36,809 bases of DNA from assembly GCA_029865005.1 (NCBI GenBank), contig JAOTSI010000003.1, forward strand, positions 1 through 36,809, written 5' to 3'. The stretch comes from Desulfobulbaceae bacterium. Its GTDB lineage: Bacteria > Desulfobacterota > Desulfobulbia > Desulfobulbales > Desulfobulbaceae. The notes under the pieces are model-generated. The model saw nothing but the letters and a program-made list of their open reading frames with translations, did not search any database and was not told the origin of the DNA. Of this stretch, positions 15,346 through 22,423 are shown piece by piece; position 1 is the stretch's first letter, and each line of letters starts with the position of its first letter. The position numbers and the translations under genes are program-made.

Positions 15346-16176
15346 TTATTGGAATCGCTCACCAGTTTGATTTTTTTTTGCCTGCAAGAAGCGTAACTGG
15401 ATTTGTTTGCATATGAAATTAATTAATCCCATATTATTGCCGAAGTTTTCCATGGTAACGGAAGGATCTGCGAGAAGGTGAAGGAGAGAAACCGTGGGAT
15501 GGTTCGGGTCTAGAGCACCTTGAATCGCTGCACCAAAAGAACCAACCCTGTTTATTTCACCGCTTAAGGGTAGCGAGTCAGTGCCCCGTAGTACTCGAAT
15601 TCCGAGTTGATGTGCAGTGGAGAATTGTTTCACCCAATGCCAAAGAGCCGGACGAGCGCCGTTATCTCCGAGAATTAACTGCTCGTCAGTCAATTCAGCG
15701 AGTAATTTTGAGACGATTTTTCCCCTATTACCCAGCCACTTGCCCACCCCCCATGGGAGAATAACTAAACTCTTAGTGGCCCGCCCTGTATTTATAAGCT
15801 CCCCTGTTGTCATTCCGTTCTTACCTTGTTCATCGCCGAAGATCAGCACTTCAAGTCCTTCGCTTGAAACCAGTTGACGACCGGTGATGAGCCAGAGTTG
15901 CCAGCCGTCATGGGCTATGGCTTTCCATGAATGAGGCTCTGAGGTAGCATTTAAGGTCCAAGAATTTTTGCTGTTCGAGTTATCAAACTGGCGGTGAATT
16001 GTTTTGAAATCGGGAGATGTATTTGTTTGGGTTAATAGTAGAAGTCCTTGGGTGGCCTGAGGACAAGAGCGGAGAAAGTTGCTTCGGGCTTGGTCCAGTA
16101 AGACGGCTAAAGCAGATGAATCATGGAGATGTACATGGCCGTCTATTGCGATAATTGTTTGTTGATTCGATGTCAT
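15346..16176 (-). CDS. Unknown protein with N-terminal DGHVHLH motif
   Basis: The product is 276 residues from the ATG at 16176; a GTG at 16194 would add six, and neither has a clear ribosome site. I do not recognise a family. The N-terminal IIAIDGHVHLHDSS resembles the first metal-binding strand of amidohydrolase or PHP-type hydrolases. No other conserved metal ligands of those folds are obvious, although LILGDNGARPALWHWVKQF and RVLRGTDSLPLSGEINRVGSFG could form active-site loops. No signal peptide or membrane segment is evident, so it is probably cytoplasmic. Its neighbours are glycan and surface genes. A TIM-barrel-like fold is only a guess. Confidence 0.6.
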   Translation of the reverse strand: MTSNQQTIIAIDGHVHLHDSSALAVLLDQARSNFLRSCPQATQGLLLLTQTNTSPDFKTIHRQFDNSNSKNSWTLNATSEPHSWKAIAHDGWQLWLITGRQLVSSEGLEVLIFGDEQGKNGMTTGELINTGRATKSLVILPWGVGKWLGNRGKIVSKLLAELTDEQLILGDNGARPALWHWVKQFSTAHQLGIRVLRGTDSLPLSGEINRVGSFGAAIQGALDPNHPTVSLLHLLADPSVTMENFGNNMGLINFICKQIQLRFLQAKKNQTGERFQ

Positions 16177-16276
16177 GAGGGGCTGTGTATGCACCTGGGG
16201 CTACCGGTAAAATTGTTATCTTAAGTAGTTGCTTGTTAATATAGCTGGTTTCATCACCATCACCATCCGTTCCTTC

Positions 16277-16290
16277 CCCCTTTAAAGGGG
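16277..16290. repeat. Perfect CCCCTTTAAAGGGG palindrome
   Basis: This 14-bp palindrome is extended by CCTT/AAGG flanks and lies in the 176- to 194-bp gap between two minus-strand genes, next to a short CATCAC run. Such palindromes are common dispersed intergenic repeats. It lacks a T-tract on the minus strand and is not a clear terminator. Confidence 0.5.
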
Positions 16291-16370
16291 AAGGGACCAG
16301 GGACGCCGCTTTTGAACTATCAAAATATAGTTGGTCAGAGGTAACTGTGACCACTTACCAATATTGGGCC

Positions 16371-17414
16371 TTAACCTTGGGCGAGCGGCGATAATTTTCT
16401 TTTTAATATGGGCCTAGCTCGTAGGGCAAGGAAGCAACAGAGTACTGTGGAGAAAAGAAAGAAGATTTTTTCCACTATGGATAATTTGAGCAGAAAATAG
16501 CTCAACCCAATCAAGGGATGAAGTGCTAATCGTACAATACCCTTGAGCAATTCACTGTTACGGATATAATCGGCTATGGGTGGAGAGGTTTCGTAATAAA
16601 AAGAAACAAAACTTCGTCCAATTTTATGGGGTAATAGAATTACATCACGAAACTCTTTGAGCAGCTTTACATGTGGTTCCAGGCCGGAGCCGAAGGCGGC
16701 GGTGGCAATAAAACAGGGACCGCTATTGCTGCTACTTTTAGAATTTGTCGGTGTTGCTCCTGGCATAACACCTCCCTCACCAATGATCCCCTTGAGAGTA
16801 TTGTACCAGGTTTGGGCCATGATTTGATAGCCGCTGTCATTGGGATGCATTCCGTCAACGGTCAGAGAATCCCAATTGGGAGCTAGAGGCGAATACTGAT
16901 CAACCAAACTAATTCCTTTTTCCTGGGCCAAGCTATTAATCATGGGGTTATAGGTGGTTGAAACTTGTTTTTTCCAGCCTTGGGGAGATGTATCAGGTAA
17001 TAGGTTAGATATTAAGGGAGTAGCGTTTCGAGCCCGGCATTTGTTTATCATTTCGCTGAGGTTAAACTTTGTAGTTTCAAGTGATATTCCAAAGGCTCGG
17101 TCATTGATGCCTTCCAGGAGTAATACGAGTTGTGGCCCACTTGCGGCCAAAACAGAGTCTATACGGGCAATGCCTTGTGAAGTATGCTCTCCAGGGATAC
17201 CATAATTTAATATATTTGAATTACGATTGTTATTGTTAAGGAGTGAGGTCAGTTTAGGAGGGTATCCCCCTGATGAACTGCCTTCACCAGCAGTGATGGA
17301 ATCACCAAAAGCATCGATAATTGCGGCCCCTGCAATATAGGGATTCGCCCAATAACAAAGGCTTATAATGAGGGTTGGTAATATTATTGTCTTGTATATA
17401 TTCAAATCTTTCAT
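16371..17414 (-). CDS. Exported SGNH/GDSL hydrolase with CFI-box C-terminal domain
   Basis: The 347-residue product starts with a signal peptide (about 1-30). An SGNH esterase domain follows, with Ser39 in [12 protein letters not shown], Asn104 in [12 protein letters not shown], and Asp187 and His190 in [12 protein letters not shown]; all catalytic blocks are present. A Ser/Asn-rich linker leads to [10 protein letters not shown] at about 234-243, then [22 protein letters not shown] and two hydrophobic stretches, the same tail as in the 3654-5822 protein. The enzyme would deacylate or remove esters on an extracytoplasmic substrate, perhaps the local polysaccharide. It follows the propeller gene by 42 bp, likely in one operon. 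Exact substrate unknown. Confidence 0.85.
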   Translation of the reverse strand: MKDLNIYKTIILPTLIISLCYWANPYIAGAAIIDAFGDSITAGEGSSSGGYPPKLTSLLNNNNRNSNILNYGIPGEHTSQGIARIDSVLAASGPQLVLLLEGINDRAFGISLETTKFNLSEMINKCRARNATPLISNLLPDTSPQGWKKQVSTTYNPMINSLAQEKGISLVDQYSPLAPNWDSLTVDGMHPNDSGYQIMAQTWYNTLKGIIGEGGVMPGATPTNSKSSSNSGPCFIATAAFGSGLEPHVKLLKEFRDVILLPHKIGRSFVSFYYETSPPIADYIRNSELLKGIVRLALHPLIGLSYFLLKLSIVEKIFFLFSTVLCCFLALRARPILKRKLSPLAQG

Positions 17415-17456
17415 ATTTTTCTCTCTAGCGTTTTACAGAACAAACGGGGTCATGCT

Positions 17457-18305
17457 TTATTCATTTTCAATCTGCAGTAATCGTGCGGGTAGTGATTGAA
17501 TAGCTTTTCCTCTGACATGTAAGGATAGGGAGGGCTGTGAGAGGAGAAACTCTGGTAGGTCTAGGTCGATGGGTTCTGTCTTTAACGGATTAACTGTAAC
17601 CATGCTGTTAGGGTTATCGTTTGTTATGGATTGAGTTTGAATATTTTGGGATGCTGTGGTCTTGCTCCATTTTCCATCGTTATAACTGGTTTGAAAAGTT
17701 TCATAAGTTCCATTGGCATACCCTTGCCATTCTACTGATAGATTATTTGTAGCGGAGTCAAAGCTCATGATGGGTAAAATATCGGGAACTTGATTGTCGG
17801 TTATCCGTACAGGTGGGGTAAAAGTAGATCCATTCCAGAATGTAGTAAAAATTTCATCATCTTGACCGTCAAAGGCGGCCCAGGTTAGCCACAGGACATT
17901 GTTGTTGTCAACAACGATGGAAGGGGCGGTATTGGATGAAAAGCCAGTTTCCAGTTTTTTCTCCTCACTCCAGTTGCCGTTTTGTGATCTTTTATAAAGG
18001 AGATAGGTTTTTTTTCCTTCAACTGAGGACCATACAATCCATGTTTCGTTATGCTGGTCGATGGTTATAGAGGGAACCAAGTTCAAGTTACCATTATTGG
18101 ATAGTTTTTCAGGTCTGCTCCATCCTTCTTTAGTTTGTCTTACTAATAGAACCGGATATTCATCACCTTGAGCTTGAGACCACACAGCGAGTGTCTCTTG
18201 TTGTGGAGCAGTATTTTGCTCAGCATACAGGTTGGAATTTAGTAGTTCGGTAACTATGATAAGGCAAGATAATGCACAATACTTCATGACCCTAATCTTT
18301 TTCAT
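17457..18305 (-). CDS. Exported beta-propeller-like protein
   Basis: The 282-residue product has a signal peptide (about 1-28). Four or five repeats of about 48 residues follow, each with a W-x-x-P/E start and a D-x-x-x-x-x-W-I-V-W core, for example SITIDQHNETWIVWSS and SIVVDNNNVLWLTWAAFDG. This is the BNR/sialidase-like blade pattern, but no catalytic sialidase residues are seen, so a binding role is more likely. The last 60 residues are not repeat-like. AAGGAG seven bases before the ATG fixes the start. The SGNH gene follows 42 bp later, so both may act on the same extracellular material. Confidence 0.7.
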   Translation of the reverse strand: MKKIRVMKYCALSCLIIVTELLNSNLYAEQNTAPQQETLAVWSQAQGDEYPVLLVRQTKEGWSRPEKLSNNGNLNLVPSITIDQHNETWIVWSSVEGKKTYLLYKRSQNGNWSEEKKLETGFSSNTAPSIVVDNNNVLWLTWAAFDGQDDEIFTTFWNGSTFTPPVRITDNQVPDILPIMSFDSATNNLSVEWQGYANGTYETFQTSYNDGKWSKTTASQNIQTQSITNDNPNSMVTVNPLKTEPIDLDLPEFLLSQPSLSLHVRGKAIQSLPARLLQIENE

Positions 18306-18498
18306 CTTGTTTCTCCTTATGGCACTTGGTCGAAATTTTGTGGGACTGCCCTTCTAATAAGGCATTTTCGACTCTTTATAATATTAATCTTTTGAATCAT
18401 ATTAACTAATAATAATTCATAAAAACCCGATTTGGATAAATTACACAAGGAAAAAATATGAGATAATCTTTGAAATATAAAAAAAGTCACCTATTTTT

Positions 18499-19281
18499 TT
18501 ATATTGTTTTACGATTTTTTACCACTTTGGCTGGAATCCCTACTGCCACAGTGTGTTCCGAGATTTCTTTGGTCACTACTGCCCCGGTGCCGATGACAAC
18601 ACCTTTGCCTATCTTGACTCCGTCCTGAATATATACTCCGGCACCCAAGAGACAATCATCTCCAATAGTGATACCCCGGACTATTTGTCCCTGAGCCATG
18701 ATGGGAATATCGGTACGCTCGGTTTTATGATCTCCACCGCCGATGAGATAACAATAGGCCGATAATAAGGTATCCTTGCCGATAGAAACAGTGGCTGCGG
18801 ATTGAAGAAAGCAGTTCATTGCGATATTGACATTATCACCAATAAGCAAATCGCCGTTCTTGCAGCTGAGCACCGAGTTTCTGCCAAGCATTACATTATT
18901 GCCCATGGTTATACCCTTATTGGATTGACCTTTTGCATCCAGAACCGCATAATCATCAATGATGCAATTGTCGCCGAGGGTGATTTTGTGTGGATGACGA
19001 ATGGTTAAAGAGCGTCCAAATACCACGTTGCGACCGACTTTGCCAAAAAGCATGGGGTAGAATTTTTTACGCAGGACCAAGCCAAGAGCACCTGGTAAGG
19101 GGCCAAGCAGGGTGGTGAACAGCTCATAGATCAAAAGGTGCCATAATCCCGGGCGACCGACCACGATGCTTTGGTATTTTTGTAAAGCACTTTGCTTGGA
19201 ACCGGTTAGGGTTTCCTGGAGAGCGGTTTTGGCGCTTCCGTCCTCGGAGTCTTTCTTGATTTCAGAGGCTTTGTTGTCCAT
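18499..19281 (-). CDS. Left-handed beta-helix acyltransferase
   Basis: The 260-residue product carries many hexapeptide repeats from about residue 90, such as IRHPHKITLGDNCIID, ITMGNNVMLGRNSVLS, ITIGDDCLLGAGVYI and VKIGKGVVIGTGAVV, ending AVGIPAKVVKN. This is the LbH fold of WcaF- and NodL-like O-acetyltransferases, which use acetyl-CoA. The first 90 residues include a hydrophobic amphipathic stretch (LLIYELFTTLLGPLPGALG) that may associate with the membrane. It ends an apparent operon GT4-SDR-acyltransferase, with 30 bp to the SDR gene. A role in acylating a sugar precursor or surface glycan is inferred. Confidence 0.85.
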   Translation of the reverse strand: MDNKASEIKKDSEDGSAKTALQETLTGSKQSALQKYQSIVVGRPGLWHLLIYELFTTLLGPLPGALGLVLRKKFYPMLFGKVGRNVVFGRSLTIRHPHKITLGDNCIIDDYAVLDAKGQSNKGITMGNNVMLGRNSVLSCKNGDLLIGDNVNIAMNCFLQSAATVSIGKDTLLSAYCYLIGGGDHKTERTDIPIMAQGQIVRGITIGDDCLLGAGVYIQDGVKIGKGVVIGTGAVVTKEISEHTVAVGIPAKVVKNRKTI

Positions 19282-19311
19282 GGGTACTATTTCCGACTAA
19301 AGATATGAAGG

Positions 19312-20295
19312 TTATGAGAGCCAGCCTTGTTCCCGATACCAGCTAATAGTTTTGCGAACAGCCTCTCGGAGGGGAACTTTTGATTCAAATCCGAGTAAAT
19401 CCTTGGCTTTTTGAACGGAAAAGGCACGGTTGTTCTGAAAAAAGCTTACCCGTCGTTTATGAAGTGGTGGCACTATGCCCAGGGGAGCACAGAGTGCTTC
19501 GCAAATACCAGCCAGCAGCAAGATCGGTTTTAAAGGAATACGAATCCAAGGTGGTTTTACGCCTAACTCCTCAGCTACAACTTTAAAGAGTTCTTCCAGA
19601 GGGAGGTATTTTTCCCCACCCACAATAAAGGCCTGGCCCACTGCTTTTTCATGGTGCAAACAGAGCATGAAGCCGTCCATTACATCATCAATATATGCGG
19701 GTTGGAAAAAGGCGGTGCAGGGACCGATTTTTAAAAACTTGCCCTTTTGGATCATTTTAAAAAGTTTGAGCATCCGTTTATCCCCTGGCCCGAAAATAGA
19801 AATGGGTCGAACCACAGAAATCGGCAACCCGGTTTCTTTATAGAATTTCCAAACATTTTGTTCAGCAGTCAGTTTGGTTTCTTGATAGAGGTCACAGGGG
19901 TTAAAAGGGGTGGTTTCAGTGGCTGGAATTTCCCGTACATCACCGTGAACTCCTATGGTGGAACAGTGAACCAGACGTTTTACCCCGTGCTTGAGGCAGG
20001 ATTCTAAAACGTTTTGGGTCCCTCCCACGTTAATGTCGTGGGCTTCGGCCTCATCGGAGCCGCCTTTGCGGAAGTTGGAGACGGTATGGATTACGTAATC
20101 AACCCCGGCAACAGCCCTGTCCACGGCATCAGGGTCCCGGATATCACCGTACACGATATTTTCATCTTCTGAGGCTTGCTCTTGATCTTTGGGGGTACGA
20201 GCAAAAATACGTACAGTCTCTCCGTCTCGTCGAAGTCGCGCGACTAAGTGTGAACCTAAAAATCCTTTTCCGCCGGTTACTAGTACCGTTGCCAT
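19312..20295 (-). CDS. NAD-dependent epimerase/dehydratase (extended SDR)
   Basis: The 327-residue product begins with the Rossmann motif VLVTGGKGFLGSHLVARL. The catalytic region has VHCSTIGVHGD (Ser/Thr) and LYQETKLTAE (the YxxxK pair, about residues 148-152). VVRPISIFGPGDKRMLKL, AYIDDVMDGFMLCL and AFIVGGEKYLPLEE are typical of dihydroflavonol reductase/3-beta-HSD-like extended SDRs. It could modify a nucleotide sugar or a lipid-linked intermediate. AAGGATTAAATAC before the ATG gives a good start. It lies between GT4 (34 bp upstream) and the acyltransferase (30 bp downstream). Substrate unspecified. Confidence 0.88.
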   Translation of the reverse strand: MATVLVTGGKGFLGSHLVARLRRDGETVRIFARTPKDQEQASEDENIVYGDIRDPDAVDRAVAGVDYVIHTVSNFRKGGSDEAEAHDINVGGTQNVLESCLKHGVKRLVHCSTIGVHGDVREIPATETTPFNPCDLYQETKLTAEQNVWKFYKETGLPISVVRPISIFGPGDKRMLKLFKMIQKGKFLKIGPCTAFFQPAYIDDVMDGFMLCLHHEKAVGQAFIVGGEKYLPLEELFKVVAEELGVKPPWIRIPLKPILLLAGICEALCAPLGIVPPLHKRRVSFFQNNRAFSVQKAKDLLGFESKVPLREAVRKTISWYREQGWLS

Positions 20296-20329
20296 GTATT
20301 TAATCCTTCAGGATATTTTGTTATAGATG

Positions 20330-21508
20330 TTATTGTAAGCTATTATAAGCGTCCAGCAGTTTCTTCTGAAAAACCGGGTAGCTGTATTTTTCTTCCACTA
20401 GCTGGGCCGCAGCAGCTCCTTTTATTGCTGCTTGTTGTGGTTCAAACAAACAGATAGCCAGGGCCTCAGCAAAATCCAGGGGTACAGGAGCTGCAAGAAT
20501 GGCTACCGTGTCATTTAACACCTGGGTGTGGGTTTTTTTGGCAGTGGCGATGATCGGCTTGCCGGATGCCATATAGGTATAAATTTTTAAGGGAGTATTT
20601 TCTCCTTCACTGCGCGGGGAAACCAAACCGCTAGCTTTGTTCATCCACACACTCATTTCCTTGGCGGGTCGAGCACCGGTGAAAACAACTTGTTGTGAAA
20701 TATCAAGTTGCTCACAGATATCTTGATATCGTTGAATCTGTTCTGCCGCTCCACCCACAATCACTAATCGGTTGGTTGTAAGTTGTTGGTATTTGTTAGC
20801 TAGAGTTTTCCAAGCTTCCAGGAGAAGGTCAATTCCTTGGTACTTTTCTAGATTACCGGTGTACAGAATAAAGGGTTGATCTGTTATCCCCTTAGTTTGT
20901 AAATATTGCTCCACTTCGTGTATCACTGCCTGATCGGGTTGCTCTTCCTGCAGTGGTATATCCTCAATCTGGACAATTTCTATGCCAGGGGCCATGGAGA
21001 GGGCTTTTTTGCTGAGCGCTTCACACACGGTGACGGTTAGGTCGGTTGATCGCAGAGCCCATCGTTCCAGGACCGATATTATAGCAGGTGTACAAGAATG
21101 TTTGAAAATTTTATGTTGGGCAAATTGCTCCGACATGGAGGAATCCATATCAAAAATGGAGCGGGTGCGAAATATCTTAGCAAAGATAACAGCGAGGAAT
21201 CCACCTTCTTCAATACCGTGAATAACTTGATATCGCTTGCGGATACAGAGTGTTGTAACATAGAAAAACATCAGAACATCATAGATGATCTTAATTAGTG
21301 AAAAGCCCACCGGGATACCTTTTACTCCTAGTATATTGGGAACTTTTATAATTCTAACGTTTTGCAGGGTGATCTCAGATCCGGTGGGGAAAGTTAATAA
21401 ATCAACCTGGTGCCCGGCCTCGCCTAAGATACGGCACATGAGACGGACATTCATCGGGGTTCCCCGTTCGGTATAAAAAGGCTGGGGTGCCAGCATCAAA
21501 ATATTCAT
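20330..21508 (-). CDS. Family 4 glycosyltransferase
   Basis: The 392-residue product is a GT-B enzyme. The N-terminal domain starts MNILMLAPQPFYTERGTPM and has the membrane-proximal segment LCIRKRYQVIHGIEEGGFLA. The C-terminal domain has FILYTGNLEKYQGIDLLLEAW, LVIVGGAAEQIQRY and the donor motif SPRSEGENTPLKIYTYMASG, which contains the E-x7-E-like acidic residues. It would transfer a sugar from a nucleotide donor in the cytoplasm. It heads the GT4-SDR-acyltransferase operon. No ribosome site is obvious. The divergent intergenic region upstream contains the 21561-21712 inverted-repeat element. Confidence 0.9.
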   Translation of the reverse strand: MNILMLAPQPFYTERGTPMNVRLMCRILGEAGHQVDLLTFPTGSEITLQNVRIIKVPNILGVKGIPVGFSLIKIIYDVLMFFYVTTLCIRKRYQVIHGIEEGGFLAVIFAKIFRTRSIFDMDSSMSEQFAQHKIFKHSCTPAIISVLERWALRSTDLTVTVCEALSKKALSMAPGIEIVQIEDIPLQEEQPDQAVIHEVEQYLQTKGITDQPFILYTGNLEKYQGIDLLLEAWKTLANKYQQLTTNRLVIVGGAAEQIQRYQDICEQLDISQQVVFTGARPAKEMSVWMNKASGLVSPRSEGENTPLKIYTYMASGKPIIATAKKTHTQVLNDTVAILAAPVPLDFAEALAICLFEPQQAAIKGAAAAQLVEEKYSYPVFQKKLLDAYNSLQ

Positions 21509-21560
21509 TTTATAATCGGAATTCTCTCTTGGAATAAAGACAATGGAATGCTAAATTGTT

Positions 21561-21712
21561 GTAACCGTTCACCGGGTTGTGAAAAAGAGTTCCATAATAT
21601 AGAACTGTTAAGCGTTACCAGTGCTGCGCAGGGGCGCAAGCAAGCCGGTGAGCTATAGGTAATCCTATGTGAATCCGGTCTGATCTCTTGCAGGCGTAGT
21701 GCTGGTGAACGC
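21561..21712. repeat. Inverted-repeat element including the 18-nt motif, copy 5
   Basis: It starts with GTAACCGTTCACCGGGTT (21561-21578). The core CGTTCACCGGG (21566-21576) is answered by GCTGGTGAACG (21701-21711), complementary at 9 of 11. Inside, GCGTTACCAGTGC (21612-21624) also pairs roughly with the right end. CCGG...ATAGG-TAAT-CCTAT...CCGG (21645-21678) forms a local hairpin. It lies in the divergent promoter region between GT4 and the small membrane protein. Confidence 0.5.
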
Positions 21713-21769
21713 ATATAAATTGTTCATCTTACCACATCAGTGGAAAGTAAAAAAGTATCAGAGGAGACT

Positions 21770-22423
21770 ATGTTGCCGCAATTAAATAAAGCGCAATTCA
21801 AGGGAAAAATTTTTATGGTGCTTCTCTTTGCCCTGTTTTGCACCATAGTTGTTTCTTATGCCCGATATCGGGAAGCAGGACGGAGTTATCTCTATTTGAC
21901 CATGGGGGTACAAAGTGAAAATGAAGTGGTGATGGCCCAGTTATTTTATAATATCGGTAGGGGATATAATCAGATTGATTCGGTGATTGAGCCGGTTTAC
22001 AGTGACAATACCGTACAGAAAGTTTCGTTTCGTTTACCATTTAGCAAAATTGACTCTCTACGTTTGGATCCAATCAATGAAGCTGGAATAATCCAGGTGG
22101 AAGGTCTGGAATTCATCGGCTATCATGGGCAATCGCTGGGTGCCGTAGATCTTGCTGGCTTAACACCCATCAGAGATATAGATTCTATCTCCAATAACCA
22201 AAAGGGACTCCTTATTACCGCAACCAGCAAAGCGAACCCAGATGTTTCTTTGCTGGTGGATTATCCCTTTCCCTTTGATGGTACTGCTACTCAGCTAGAT
22301 TGGACCGCAATTATAATCTTTTCCCTTCAGCTGTTCGTGATTTTAACCATCGGATTTTCTATTCCTTTTTTGATCACTTCCCGGTACCAGAAAGAAGAGT
22401 ATCTTCCGCCGCAACCGGAATGA
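21770..22423 (+). CDS. Small bitopic membrane protein with a periplasmic beta-sandwich-like domain
   Basis: From the ATG at 21770 the product is 217 residues. GAGGAG just upstream decides this start over a GTG at 21740 that has no ribosome site. Membrane segments are at about 15-31 (KIFMVLLFALFCTIVVSYA) and near the C-terminus (AIIIFSLQLFVILTIGFSIP). The domain between them begins QLFYNIGRGYNQIDSVIEPV and continues VSFRLP and LRLDPINEAGIIQVEGLEF. It resembles residues about 248-305 of the 1159-residue glycosyltransferase at 27215-30694, and similar segments occur in large polysaccharide-synthesis membrane proteins. Its 3' end overlaps the convergent YfhO-like gene by 50 bp. Function unknown; a sugar- or lipid-binding accessory role is inferred. 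Confidence 0.7.
   Translation: MLPQLNKAQFKGKIFMVLLFALFCTIVVSYARYREAGRSYLYLTMGVQSENEVVMAQLFYNIGRGYNQIDSVIEPVYSDNTVQKVSFRLPFSKIDSLRLDPINEAGIIQVEGLEFIGYHGQSLGAVDLAGLTPIRDIDSISNNQKGLLITATSKANPDVSLLVDYPFPFDGTATQLDWTAIIIFSLQLFVILTIGFSIPFLITSRYQKEEYLPPQPE

Noticed and set aside
16121-16354. 77-codon frame upstream of the HxHxH gene
   Set aside because: Its SPLKGEG/DGDGDE portion is translated from a dispersed palindrome and a short repeat, and it overlaps the real gene out of frame.
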